Assembly (NCBI GenBank): GCA_027704905.1
Contig: CM051015.1
Coordinates: 14,000,420 to 14,064,419, forward strand
Source: Muraenolepis orangiensis
Lineage: Eukaryota; Chordata; Actinopteri; Gadiformes; Muraenolepididae
Direction: 5' to 3'
DNA length: 64,000 nt
Below the pieces are notes generated by a model. The model had not been told where the DNA came from. It did not search any database and saw only the letters and a program-made list of their open reading frames with translations. Position numbers and translations under genes: made by a program. Shown here in pieces: positions 1-30,640 of this stretch. Within the stretch, counting starts at the first letter, position 1. Each line of letters begins with the position of its first letter.

Positions 1-400
1 TGTGTTATGTGAATGCAATTTCACATTGTTTGTATAGTGACCGATTTGACCGTCTGGTAGGGCTCGGTGATTTAGAAAATCAAATATTGATCAGCTATTG
101 CTGCTTTCACTAAATATTTACATGATTATTTTTTCTCGACAAATGAATCATCACTAATGTGGATATAATGACTAAGTGGGTAATGGCAAATAATAGAATA
201 GCTAGAACTGCTAGGTTCAGAAAATGACATTACTGTACTGTAAAGCAGCCTTTAAGATGTATGCTATATCACAACATGACGATATCTAGTCTCATATCAC
301 CAGACAGACAGAAAAATTGAGGATTACATATTTTTTCCACTCTCAAAAACAAAAAATAAATTGTAATTGTATTTCGGACCCCAGCGTTAGACCATCTTAC
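1..400. other. cps1 intron 18 (partial)
   Basis: AT-rich intronic sequence downstream of the exon 18 donor (CTGG|GTAAGA, 401/400). I see no exon or repeat here. Confidence 0.6.
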
Positions 401-16579
<16,179 letters not shown>

Positions 16580-17800
16580 AGTATTGTTATTGTATCCGCA
16601 AGAGATCAACCACAGACGTGTTGAGTCGTCAACAACGCACTGGCCAGCCTGGTACCAAGTTGAATATACTACTCGCGACTCGCTACTCGCTGCTTGCTGC
16701 TGCTGCTGTGTGACTGGCTGCCAATGAGGTGGAACTCCGCGTGTCGTACCACGTACTCGCTCACCGCGGAGACGTCCCGTTGGTCGGAGGCCGTTGTCTT
16801 TCTCACCGACGGGCCGCACCGTGGTCTCTGTGATTGGTTCCTCTCCTGAGATTCGCCCGGGTCTACCGCTGTAGCGGGTGGGGGGTCCATCGAGTATATT
16901 ATCAGCAGTCAAATATGCAATGATGGTAGGTTATATAGAGCTATTAAATCGATCTATCTATCTATATAGCTATATCTATATAGATATAGCTATATAGAGA
17001 TATATATATACTGTATATATATATATATATATATATATAGATAGATATAGAGAGATATATAATATAATATATATAGATATTGATATAGAGAGTGATATAT
17101 AGAGATATATCTAAATATCTACACCTCTACCTACATACCGTAGTCCGAATGACTTGTACATAAGGATCGTAGAGGAAAGGAAGGTTCGAAAAATTAATCG
17201 AATTGTTAAATTAAGTAAAGTATTAAGTTAAATAGTTTCACGGGTGTGGTTTGTTTCTGTGTTCTAGTTACTTTCAAAAGTATAGCCAACATGTGCTTTG
17301 TGTTGAACACTGAACACTGACTGACAATGGTCTTCGTGACATTTGGGATTAGAGCTGCTGCCATGATGTGCTGATCTGGTACAAAAGGGCCTTCGGTGAG
17401 AAGAGCAGCAGCCTGAGAGACCGCTTGGTTCAGCACTTTGAGCACATTCTGGGGTTTGTAACGAGACCTGTTTATTATATGGACCACATTAAGAGCAGCT
17501 GGGTACGTGATATGGCCCATTATTTGGGATAATAAATAAATACTAAGTTATACAGCCTAATAACGACTATATTAGTTCCAAAGCTATAGTACTATAGTAA
17601 GACCCAAAAGCTATCGGCTTTGTATAACTCTTGTATGATGTAATTCGTTTGGCCTTTACATCACACACACGCTGATATATTAAACTAAAGCGTTGTCCTG
17701 TGGTGCACTGATGACCCCCAGTGGACGTTTTATGACATTACTTCAATCGAGTAGTGAAACGGTTACTATATAGACCCATGGGGAGTATATATCAATTACA
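16580..17800. other. Upstream region of cps1
   Basis: The 5' leader and promoter of cps1 should lie here. I see a (CTG)n-like stretch near 16695 and a GC-rich block at 16730-16880, then the AT-rich repeat. No TATA box at a credible distance was found. The rest (17130-17800) shows nothing recognisable. Confidence 0.4.
16907..17130. repeat. TA/TATAGA-rich simple repeat
   Basis: Runs of ATAGATATAGAT, TATATATA and TATAGAGA without protein-coding sense, upstream of cps1 exon 1. It is strongly self-complementary. Confidence 0.85.
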
Positions 17801-17804
17801 TAAC

Positions 17805-18340
17805 ATTACATTACAGTCATTTAGCAGACCCTTTCATCCAAAGCAACAAGAGTGTGTTCAACAAAGGTAGGCAAGTGAACAACTCGTCACCATAAGTCAA
17901 AAGTGCATTTCATTCCTAACAAGTCTCAAAGAACTGAACCAGTGCTCAGGTAAAAGTACAATAAGTTAGGCAAACAATATAATGATACCTAACTAACTAA
18001 CAAGCAAACAATATACATCAGCTAATCAGTTCGTAAAAAGTGATAAGAGGGCTCGCTAGGTTTAAGGATCCGGGTAGTGTTTCCTGAAGAGGTGTGTTTT
18101 CAGCCTGCGGTGAAGATGGGCAGTGACTCTGCTGTCCTGACATCCGTGGGGAGTTCATTCCACCACTTTGGGTCCAGGACAGAGCGTAGTGGATGGGCAG
18201 GGATGTAGGACTTGACCATTGCCTGGAAGTAGGAAGGAGCTGTTCCTTTCAATGCCCTGTAGGGTAGGCACCAGGGTCTTGAACTGGATTTGAGCAGCTA
18301 CAGGGAGCCAGTGTAGAGACTGGAGGAGGGTAGATGTGTG
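17805..18340 (-). mobile_element. L2-type LINE, 3' part
   Basis: Read on the minus strand, 18061-18330 gives the C-terminal reverse-transcriptase tail typical of teleost L2 elements (SLHWLPVAA-like, FKTLV, KWWNELPTDVRTAESL), with stops and shifts. The 3' end is the CATTTAGCAGACCCTTTCAT tail at 17817. It is broken and inactive. Confidence 0.7.
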
Positions 18341-18739
18341 GGAGAACTGGGCAGGTATACACCACGAGACACACAGGACTCATACTGTCTCCTCGGGGCG
18401 CCGCCAACATTTTTTTTGTTTTAATATATATATATTTTAATTCCCCTTCCATCATCCATGGTGCACCCCTATTTACTTTTGATTTACTCCCAATTGAATT
18501 GATTGATTGCACTACATTCCCCAGTGCAAATTGTCTCAACATAGAACCTCTGCTGACGTTCCTGGGCCATGAAGAAATCCTCCCATTAAATCTGTCCCAG
18601 TGAACAGAGTTTTGCTCCCATCCTCATAGTTTTCTTTGATAAGATCCAAGACACCCTGAGGATGCCTACAGAACAATCACTCAAAGGCGGAAAACCCTGT
18701 GAAGGCCTGAGGAACCTCCAAAACTGAGGAACCTCCAAA

Positions 18740-18940
18740 CTGTGATCAACAGATCAAAAGATGGTGACCAGGGTGTTGCAGTCCTTTGTGATGGAGATGG
18801 CCTTATTAAAACATCTGCTCCTAAAGATCTCCTCAATGCATGGAAGTGCCCACCCGATGATCTTTTTCGCTGTTCTCATGACCCTCTGGATGGCTTTCTT
18901 GTCCCGTGCAGTGGTGCCGTACCACACGTGCCACGGTATA
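18740..18940 (-). mobile_element. Rex1/CR1-like LINE 3' fragment
   Basis: The minus strand encodes ARDKKAIQRVMRTAKKIIG and LPCIEEIFRSRC, the same C-terminal block seen at 25.5 and 27.7 kb. It is a short decayed fragment. Confidence 0.65.
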
Positions 18941-20327
18941 ATTCATCATTCATCAAATGACTGTACATAGCTATTATATTTGTGCCCAGCATCTTATGGA
19001 GTCATCTGTCACAGTCATCAGTTGATGATGTATTATTAAAAAGGCACAGAATTTAGACTGCCAAGCCCCTCTGTCTGCCTCTATACCTTTTTCCCAAATC
19101 TTTATCTGCCTAAGGTTTATAACTTTATCTCCAATTTGAAATGCAAATGTATTCAAAAGAAAGGAATTACATGTCCTTTCACGATATCCGTCTTTCTGTC
19201 AACTAACTACACTCAGGCTTATTAACTACGACGCCCTTGGTGGGACTGTCATAGTTAATAAGCCTCTTCAAAACAACATTGTTTTTGCTTGATAGGTTTG
19301 TCACTTGAAAATCAAATGTATTTTATTGTATGTTCTACATTTACATTTCATCAGAGGGCATTTATATTCTGAAAAAGAAAGAGGATGGGTGGCCTATGTG
19401 TAAGTCCTAAGGATGTAAAAATATTAAACAACATTGTTTATGTATCATGTATTAACTATTTGATAATGGGACTTTCTGTGCAGCAATACAATTAAAAAGA
19501 GTCACAGGTTTATAAAACTCATTATATATAACATTGTTTTTATTGTTCCAGATAATTAGAAGTTGTAAAACCAAGGAGGTCTAGAGGGACCCAAGGCTGA
19601 ACAAAACCAGATGATACAATAACAAGCAGTATTTAGAAGATACTTCTTGGTCACTTTGGGAAAAACTGTTTATGTAAATAACAAACAGTAGGATCTACTG
19701 AATAGCACACACTCTATTTGCAACTTGTTCATGCTAAACAGTGAAGAGAGAAAGCATGTTTGACCAAATATACACAATTCTACAGATTATTTATCTAGAA
19801 ATTACATTTTAAATATGACCTTATTGAAAGACATTACACATATTTAATATTTTAATTTGAGATATGAAGTTTTAAGTAGCATCCTTACAAGATAAGAATC
19901 AATGAAATCTGCTACAAAAATCCAGTTGTCATGGTCAAATTGTCAACCATTAAAGTACACATTGTGCATTCATCTTCTGACACTGCTCCTTGGTGAAGAC
20001 CTGTCACTGGTCCACTGGTCAAAGTCGTGTCTTCCAGCAACTGTTCCTTGATTTAAGAATGTGGAACCCTCTATTGTTAGGGAGGCCCCTTGCTCAATAA
20101 CTCATGCAACAGTGTTTGCAGAGAGTTGGACTGGTTCTAGATTGCAGTCTCAGGGCTGGGGTGTGTATCTTATTATTACAGATGACACGACTCGGTCCAT
20201 GGTACAATGCAGCAATGGAGAACACAGGTACTTTCAGCTTACTGTAAGGCATAATTGATCCTGGATCCTCTGGAATATCAGCCTGCAGCCTGATCACAGG
20301 TAGAACGACAGGAGTGTTAGGACTCAC
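18941..20327. other. Unassigned interval
   Basis: AT-rich DNA with a perfect 14-bp stem hairpin (19215-19265). Near 19980-20045 the minus strand has a weak echo of a fish lectin tail (WKTRL, QVFTKEQ) with two stop codons. Nothing else is recognised. Confidence 0.4.
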
Positions 20328-21605
<1,278 letters not shown>

Positions 21606-21796
21606 CTGGTAGGGGGCATAATCACATTATTTATTTAGTATATATACTTTTATATACCTTCATATTTATTAATACTAATCGTGATTATATTCTCATAGAT
21701 AGTCATGTTTGACTTGATTTAGTTCATACAATTGTTTAAAATAGTTAGTATTTTTTGTTATCATCTTTAGAATGAGCCGTCTATTGTAAAGATTTA

Positions 21797-23090
<1,294 letters not shown>

Positions 23091-23094
23091 TTAG

Positions 23095-25138
23095 ATTAGA
23101 TAAAAATGTAAATGTAACAATAAATTGTATTTATAAGCGCATTTTTAATTTGCGTAGACAAAACTCAAGTGCTACAGAGTAAAAATGGAAATAAAACAAC
23201 AGAATAAAAGCAGTGACGTCTACGCCGACATGGCAACCAGTGTTTTGTTGGTCAGTTTGGTCCTGGGGGGAAGGAGGAGGTTTGCCTTTTCAGAGTGTAG
23301 GGTCCTCGTGGAGGTTTGTGGGGTGAGAAGTTCTTTGATGTATGAGGGAGCATTTCCATGAATGCACTGATAGGTGAAGAGGGTGATTTGGTAGTCAATC
23401 CTGAGTGAGACCGGGAGTCAGTGCAATGATTTGAGTATGGGTGTAATGTGTTCATACTTCCGCACTCTCATCAGGATCCTAGCAGCGCTGTTCTGGATGT
23501 ATTGCAGCTTCTGGATGTTCTTGCTAGGAATCCCAATGAGAAGAACGTTACAGTAGTCTAGCCTGGAGGAGACAAAGGTGTGGACAAGCTTTTCAGCATC
23601 TGACAGACTGAGTGTGGGGCGGAGTTTAGCGATATCTCTGAGGTGGTAGAAGGAGGACTTGCATGTTTGTTTGATGTGGGCCTCAAAGGTCAGGTGAGGA
23701 TCCATTTTAACACCAAGATTGGTGACAGTTGATGAGAGTGAAATGTTCTGACCGGAGAAGGTGATGCTGGTGATGGAGGATGAAAGGACCTGATGTGGAG
23801 TGCCAACTAGAATGGCTTCAGTGTTGGAGCTGTTTAATTGAAGGAAGTTGTGCTTCATCCACACCTTTATCTCCTCCAGGCATGAGGTTATGTTGGATGA
23901 TGGCAGAGATGTAGAGGGGGTTGGGTTTGTTCTGATGTAGAGCTGTGTGTCATCAGCATAGCAATGGAACGATATTCCATGCCGGCTGATGACACGACCA
24001 AGGGGGGACATGTATATGGTGAAAAGGGTGGGGCCGAGGACTGATCCTTGAGGGACACCACAGTTCAGTTGTTTGTGTGTTTGTGATTTTGCCGCTCCCA
24101 AGGTGACGTGCTCAGTCCTCCCGGTGAGATATGAGGTGAACCAGTTTAGGGCAGAGTCAGAGAGTCCAATTTTCGAGCCAAGACGATGGAGTAGAATGTC
24201 ATGGTCGACGGTGTCAAATGCTGCAGTTAGATCCAGGAGGATGAGGAGGGATGGAGATCCGGTGTCAGCTGTCAGCAGCAGGTCATTGGTCACCCTGACT
24301 AAGGCAGTTTCTGCACTGTGGCCCTGGCGGAAACCAGACTGGAATTTTTCAAAGAGGTTATTGTGTTTGAGATGTTCGTGAATCTGAATGGCAATTACTT
24401 TCTCCAGCACATTTGATAGAAATGGCAGGTTGCAGATGGGTCTGTAATTAGCAAGGACTTCATGGTCTAAGGTGGGTTTTTTGAGCAGTGGTTTGATGAC
24501 AACAGCGTTTAATGAGGATGGAACATGACCAGACTGGATGGAGTGGTTTATCACTAAAGTGATCAGGGGACTTATGGCACCATGCTAGATTTGACCAGGC
24601 CTGTGGGAAAGGGGTCCAGGGCACAGGTGGAGGGTTTCATCTTTTTGATGGTGGCGTCAACTTCATGCTGCGAGATGTCAGTGAAGCAGCAATGAGGCTG
24701 GGTAGGTTTGGGCTGGGGGTTGACGGTCAGGACTGGCAGTGCAGCGGAGTTTGAGAAGAGAGAGCGGATAGTCTCTATAAAATGATCACACTGCTCCTCT
24801 GTGGTGTCTTTGTGTAAGGGAGGCTGAGGTTTGAGGAGATGATTTATGGTGGAAAAAAGTTGCTTGAAGTTGTCTCTGAGAGACTTTGCATAGGCCTTTT
24901 GGTGGTCCCGGTATGCCTGTCTGTGAACAGTGAGCCCAGAAACCTTGAGGCGCCACTCGAGGACACGCCCCACTGTCTTCATTTTTCGCAGCTCGCAGGT
25001 GTACCAGGGGGCTTAGCATGTGAAAGTGACTGTCCTGGTTTTGACAGGGGCGTGGAGATCCAGGAGATTATGCAGAGATTTATTGTAAAAGTCCACAGAT
25101 TCATTGACTGATGTAGGAGTAATTGTGGAGAGATGCTA
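23095..25138 (-). mobile_element. L2-type LINE, 5'-truncated
   Basis: A non-LTR retrotransposon lacking its endonuclease. It starts around SVNESVDFYNKSL (25,130 downward), runs through LDLHAPVKTRTVTF and the reverse transcriptase, and ends in an L2-like tail (CTCTGTAGCAC... AATGCGC... TAAATACAATTTATTGTT, about 23,170-23,095). A one-base shift near 24,570-24,585 separates the linker from the RT. A TGG-to-TGA change at 23418-23420 interrupts SLH-WLPVSLRIDYQ. It is inactive. Confidence 0.85.
23418..24554 (-). pseudogene. L2 LINE reverse transcriptase fragment
   Basis: A 378-codon open stretch with the RT motifs in order: LANYRPICNLPFLSNVLEKV, QSGFRQGHSAETAL, LLILLDLTAAFDTVDHDILL, CGVPQGSVLGPTLFTIYM and the catalytic HCYADDTQLY. 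The catalytic Asp pair is intact. It ends at a premature TGA where related elements have Trp; the same frame continues WLPVSLRIDYQITLFTYQ. It belongs to the surrounding 5'-truncated element. Confidence 0.88.
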
Positions 25139-25394
25139 GTCCCAATAAACCACATTTAAAATGACTAGTCTTAGGCTGACTTTTAGAATTGCTTAAACTT
25201 TTAAATAATGAACGTATTGCTCCTTATTCAAATCATTGGCAGAAAGCTCTTAACTAATCATAACAGAAGTTATCATAACAGCGTTACAGAACACATCATA
25301 GTAATGAAGCCCTTCCTCGTGTTTTTTGGCGGATGTATTCCTCGCTCTTTCGTTTTGTCCTTATATTAAATATAATTATATTCTGGGTGCTTGT

Positions 25395-25925
25395 AATCAG
25401 ATGTCACTTAAGCTTGTTCAGGTGCTTCCTCAACACTGGTCATCTATTCAGAAAAAGCGGAATGGGCCAGAGGTGGCTAGTGAACTTCTACCGTGGCACC
25501 GTAGAGAGTGTCCTGATGAGTGGCGTCACTGTGTGGTACGGTAACACCACTGCACGGGACAAGAAAGCCATCCAGAGGGCCGTGAGGACGGCAGAGAAGA
25601 TCATCGGGTGTGCATTTCCATGCATTGAGGAGATCTGTAGGACCAGGCCAAGTCCATCATAAAGGACGGCAACCACCCTGGGCACCATCTCTTCCGCGCA
25701 GCATCCGCACAAGGACTACCAGGTTTAAGGATAGTTTTTATCAACAGGCAGTGCACCTACTGAACTGCTAGGAGTGCTGTCACTTTCACAACATTGTCAT
25801 TAACATTACACTTACATACTTTTCTGGACTTTCTGGATTCATCACAGTTACTGTGCTGTATTCATGATGCTGCTGCACTACTGGCACTTTAAATGCTTTA
25901 AAATATTTTTGTAAAAAATAAATTA
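25395..25925 (+). mobile_element. Rex1/CR1-like LINE 3' end
   Basis: Encodes YRGTVESVLMSGVTVWYGNT, ARDKKAIQRAVRTAEKIIGC and CIEEICRTR on the plus strand, then a frame change, RIVFINRQ and a 3' UTR ending TAAAAAATAAATTAAAAAA. The 5' side is missing. Confidence 0.72.
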
Positions 25926-26034
25926 AAAAAAGTACATTCAACACATGTAATTATCATTTAACAGTCACTTTGCTGCTCTTTTTTTGTTTATTTCTATTGT
26001 ATATATTATCTTTCTTTTATTTATTTGATGGTAT

Positions 26035-26105
26035 TGTTTTGGAGATATATACTGCGTGAGGGAATGGGGAGTAAGGATTCCAATGTACCTGTTGCAATAG
26101 GCCTA
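26035..26105 (+). mobile_element. Interspersed LINE-tail block
   Basis: Contains GGGAATGGGGAGTAAG and TTCCAATGTACCTGTTGCAA. The same block is at 52,040-52,110 (+) and, inverted, near 11,925-11,960. Confidence 0.6.
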
Positions 26106-26191
26106 TGTCACATTTCCTGCTTACGGAACATTAAAAATCGCAGAGCAGTGTACTCTTACTTCCGGTAGTTACCCCAGATGCGTGACAAACT

Positions 26192-26398
26192 GTGTCCGCC
26201 TCCTCTCGTCTCTGTTATTGTAGTGTACCGGGCTGCTCAACGTCAAAACAAAGACAGCCCTACCTCAGTTTACACGATATCCCCAAAGACAAACTCCTCC
26301 GCAAGTCTTGTGTGAGGCTGATAAGGAGGGATGAAGGTCCCTCGTTTCATGTTCACAGGGGTAGCACGTATGTCTGCAGTTTGCACTTTGACAAGTAG
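26192..26398 (+). pseudogene. THAP zinc-finger fragment
   Basis: An open stretch encodes CYCSVPGCSTSKQRQPYLSL, then DIPKD, RRDEGPSFHV and STYVCSLHF: the CxxxxC...CxxH layout of a THAP domain. There is no in-frame ATG; a TGA lies just upstream, the Trp that normally follows the KD/R helix is Cys, and the frame stops right after CSLHFDK. THAP domains occur in host genes and in P/Kolobok-type transposons. A decayed exon or transposon piece is likely. Confidence 0.6.
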
Positions 26399-26559
26399 AG
26401 CATATATGTCTCGAAATGTGGCGGAATAGGCTAATAATGTCGGGTAAGTGTATGATTAAAAGCACTGGTCCTGACCCCCACACACACTACATCTCTCATC
26501 CGAATAGAGCCACATAATGTTGGGTAAGTCTGTGATTAAAAGCACTGGTCCCAAGTAGG

Positions 26560-26850
26560 GCTGGGCGATACGGACCAAAACCCGGTATTTTTTATCGCGA
26601 TATACGATATATATCGGTATTTTATACAAATTCGGTTTTAACTCAATGCCACAAGTATGTTTATTTTAAGACAACTCATATTCACAAGAATAACAGGCAT
26701 TCCCTTTTAGAAAATATACAGCTGCACACTACATATTAACACGTAAATGAAAAGGTACACTGAAATAATCAAAATCCATCAAATAAATAGCCTATATTAA
26801 ATACATAGGTATACCTCTGCTCCTACACAAAATCGCCTTTGTTATATGGC
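26560..26850. repeat. GGGCTGGGCGATA-type interspersed repeat
   Basis: Begins AGGGCTGGGCGATACGGACC followed by ATCGCGATATACGATATATATCGG, a phrase common in teleost genomes. Ends are not defined. Confidence 0.4.
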
Positions 26851-27169
26851 GATATATCCAGATAGAGCCACAAGACACAATGTCGGGGAATTGTATGATT
26901 CGGATTTAGACTTCTTCAGTGTAGTGTTCATTCACTAGTTGAACCGCATCGTCTTGACCGACTTTTGGAAGGTTATGCAGCGATGTTGTCCAGCGATAAC
27001 TGTCAATGGTGACAGTGGCAATGGTGAAGGCCAAGGTGAATGCATTAACCGGAACTTGGTTCAGCGATTTTTAACGGGTACTTCCGGCTTTCAACTGTGC
27101 CGTGATATAGGCCTATTGGCCAATAAAAATATCTTGTATCTTTTATCTATCTTCTATCGAATTACGTGT

Positions 27170-29340
27170 CGCCCTTTTTACTTGCCGAGGTAAATCTCCG
27201 CTATTCTCATGGTGGCGGTTTACATCCAACCACGGGCTGATGAGAACATCGCATTGGACCAACTTTACATCGAAGTGAGCAAACTTCAGAATTGCAACCC
27301 CGAGAAAGTCTTCCCGAGCAGGGGATTTAACCACTGCAATTTAAAAAAGGTATTACCAAAATACTATAAACACAGCTCATGTCTGACAAGACACAACAAG
27401 ACTCTTGATCACAAGATACAAGATACAAGATGTTTTATTTTTAAGTACAATGGAATGCTTTGAATTTGCTGGAATGGAATGCTTTGAACATAAAAACAAC
27501 AATATAGTGACAGATTATATTTACGTTTATATTTATGTTTTGAATTGTGCAAAAATATTTTGCACAATTAGTCCAGTAGTGCAGCAGCATCATGAATACA
27601 GTGCAGTACAATGCAGTGCATAAATGGAGCCCAGGGTGGTTGCAGTCCTTTATGATGGATATGGCCTTCTTCCGACATTTTGTCCTACAGATCTCCTCAA
27701 TGCATGGAAGGGAACATCCGATGATCTTCTCTGCCATTCTCACGACCCTCTGGATGGCTTTCTTGTCCTGTGCAGTGGTGTTGCAGGACCACACAGTGAT
27801 GCCACGCTCTGTTGCAGTGATGCATTGTAGATGTCCCTGAACACAGGAGCCAGCTGGTCAGTGCAGAGTCTTGAAGACGCGGGATGGAACTCAGTCTGGG
27901 CTGGCTGCCTTCCCTGCCTTCACCCTCCTGAAGGTTCTGCAGACCTTGGACTCGGACAGTTGTAAAACGTAGTCCTCTGGGAGAATGTTCAATTTGTTGG
28001 TCGGCTCAGAGTTCTCCCTTTCAAGGTGAGCATAAAATTAGTTCAGCTCGTCTGGTAGGTTAGGGTCCTTGTTGGTGACTGCCCCTGAGCTCCCCTTGTA
28101 GTTGGAGAGGACCCTCAGACCTTGCCATATATGTCTGGTGTAAGTTGTACTGCAGTTCCAATTTGTTTTTGTAATCCAATTTACCCTGCTTGATGGCTTT
28201 TCTGACTTCAAACTTGGCTTTCTTGTAGTGATCGAAGTTGCCTGTTGTGAAAGCGGTAATCTATTCCTTCAGTTTGTTTCGTATGTCAGCATTCATCCGA
28301 ATGAGCGAACAGACCGGGTTGGGATGCATTCCTCTACTAGCCTGTTAATTTTTGCTGTGACATGATCTGCATACATATCCAGGTCAGTGGTCTTGAACAC
28401 ACTCCAGTCCGTGATTTCCAGCCCACCCTGCAAAAAGGTATTACCAAAATACTATCAACACATCTCATGTCCGACCAGACAGAACAAGACTCTTGATCAC
28501 TGCTGCACCACCATTAAGCATTCTTATCGCTGTTGCGTGACTGGCTTTTGGCAAATCAGACCACGCCTCCATGCTTCTACTTCCTGTTTACAAGCAGAAG
28601 TTGAAGTCCACACCCACAGCTGTAAAGAACGTGCGTCGCTGGACAGACGTCGCCTTACTACACATGCAGGGTGGGCTGGAAATCACGGACTGAAATGTAT
28701 TCAAGACCACTGACCTGGATGTGTATGCATATCATGTCACAGCATACATTAACAGGCTAGTGGAGGAGTGCATCCCAACCAGGTCTGTTCGCTCATTCCC
28801 GAACCACAAACCATGGATGAATGCTGACATACGGAACAAACTAAAGAAACAGAGTACCGGCAGCCAGCCCAGACGGAGTTCCGTCCCGCGTCTCCAAGAC
28901 CTACGCTGACCAGCTGGCTCCTGAGATCACGGACAACACATCACTGCAACAGTCTGTCGTCCTAGCGTGCTTCAAAGAGCCATTGTGCCGTTACCCGAAA
29001 AGACCAAGGTAACAAGTCTCAATGATTAAAGTCCAGTGGTTTTAACACCCATAGCCATGAAGTGCCTGGAGAAACTTGTAAACTTGTTGAGAAACATGTC
29101 GCTTATTAACTTTTCCATCTCTGAGTCCCTAGACCCACTTCAAACAGGTCTGTAGACGACACCAATTCCCTGGCACTACACACGGCCCTGAAGCACCTAG
29201 ACAGGGGGGACACCTATGTCAGACTGCTGTTCATTGACTACAGCTCGGCGTTCAACACCATCATTCCCTCCAAGCAGGTCCTGAATCTGAGGGACCTAGG
29301 TCTAGGCGCCCCCATCTGTAACTATCTATGTCTATGAACT
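27170..29340 (+). mobile_element. Rex1/CR1-like LINE, split by an inverted copy
   Basis: Plus-strand endonuclease coding appears at 27209-27415 (VYIQPRADENIALDQLY, GFNHCNLKKVLPKYYKH). It is interrupted by a minus-strand element at 27414-28434 and resumes at 28436 with the same LKKVLPKYYQHISCPTR. It then shows KPWMNADIRNKL at 28811 and LLFIDYSSAFNTIIPSKQ at about 29225-29280 before decaying. Many shifts and stops; inactive. Confidence 0.75.
27414..28434 (-). mobile_element. Rex1/CR1-like LINE inserted in reverse orientation
   Basis: On the minus strand it starts GGGTGGGCTGGAAATCACGG, includes a linker with INRLVEECIPTRSVRSF and a C-terminal RT block (QDKKAIQRVVRMAEKIIGC, CIEEICRTKC). It ends with repeated ATCTTGT units (27414-27432). 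It is flanked by about 68 bp of near-identical sequence (27345-27413 and 28433-28501). The RT centre is absent. Confidence 0.72.
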
Positions 29341-29566
29341 GGACGCCCCCTGTGGAGCAAACACTGACTTGAAGGTGGAATTTTGGTGAAACGTGGGGGT
29401 TAAGGTGACAGTAAGAATTGGTTTCTACATTTTTTATATTTGCGAACGCGATTTGCGCTCTAGGTTTCAGTAGCTTCGCGCCATCGACCAGCTGCATGAT
29501 TTGATGAAGACAATCACAGGCGCTGGTCTTTTTGTTGTTTATTTTTAACAATAAGATAATGCAGAT

Positions 29567-29872
29567 ATGGCAGTGTTGAAGTCATCAATAACACTATCAA
29601 GGGTTCCCTGTCAGAGAAAGGAGCAAGTGCGAGATAACTTGCCAAGATGCTACCACCTTGAGAGTGAGCAGAAAGTGGTCAAAGATGAGAGAACCAAGTC
29701 TGAAATTTCACCAACACCAAGGGTCAAGACAAGATCCAGCGTGTTTCCACCATTGTGGGAAGTGGGCAAAACAAAGTTGTTTGAAACAAAATGTATTTGT
29801 GATAGACTGAGAAACATTTGCGAGAGAATCCAACAGATTATTCAAATTAATGTTGAAATCCTCAATAAGTAA
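29567..29872 (+). CDS. Unrecognised small ORF, 101 codons
   Basis: Starts MAVLKSSITLSRVPCQRK and ends RIQQIIQINVEILNK. It is basic in the first two thirds and could form an amphipathic helix in the last 25 residues (CDRLRNICERIQQII). It has a mixed composition and is not a microsatellite shadow. No signal peptide, no neighbour in frame and no known family that I recognise. It could be a retrocopy, a lost exon or chance. Confidence 0.28.
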   Translation: MAVLKSSITLSRVPCQRKEQVRDNLPRCYHLESEQKVVKDERTKSEISPTPRVKTRSSVFPPLWEVGKTKLFETKCICDRLRNICERIQQIIQINVEILNK

Positions 29873-30640
29873 ATGCATTATTGAAAATCGGTACAATTTT
29901 GGGGGACTCACTTTCATAGTGATTTTTAGAAAGGTATACACCCTCCTGAAAAATATGTGATAGTAATGCAGCAGTTGCCTCCAAATATGTGCTATCACCC
30001 ATTTTATAACACTACCAAGCATATTTTTCAGGCCTTGTGTCCGAAATGAGATGCCTCAAATTAATCATGATAGGTCCTGAACCATATGGCCTATATGCAT
30101 GTTTCTGGTCTCTCTTGATAGGTAACAAGCTAAGCATATGAATCCAGTGAAACTAAAGTAGAAGTAAACCTACACCTTACAATTCCAGAGTAAATGGAGA
30201 TACAATGGAGATACAATGAAGAAAACATATTATTTTATCCTCATCTGGTACATCAACGTAATTTAAAAGGAAATTTGACCATTATAACCAATATCCAATG
30301 GAAAATAATGCAACTGAATGTCCTCCTACTTCTTGACAACAAATGTAACTCTGGATGTGATGAAAATACACAAAAAATACAACATTATTGATACAGTTTA
30401 TAAAGGTATACTCAGGTGATAGGGTGGTAAATGGTGGTAAATGTTTTGGCCATGGTTAACGTTTACATGTTAACGGTTTTCTGGTAATTTTACTCCAAAA
30501 CACAATTTCTTTCAATACAGGCATGTTAGAAAAACAGAAATCTTTCAAAATTATTGAAATAATCATAAAAAACAATGAATATTGTAATATGCAATATGCA
30601 TATTCAACATTCATATTTGGGCCACTTTCTGAGGTGAATG
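29873..30640. other. Unassigned AT-rich interval
   Basis: No repeat or gene could be recognised between the small ORF and the decayed FEN-like copy. Confidence 0.4.
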
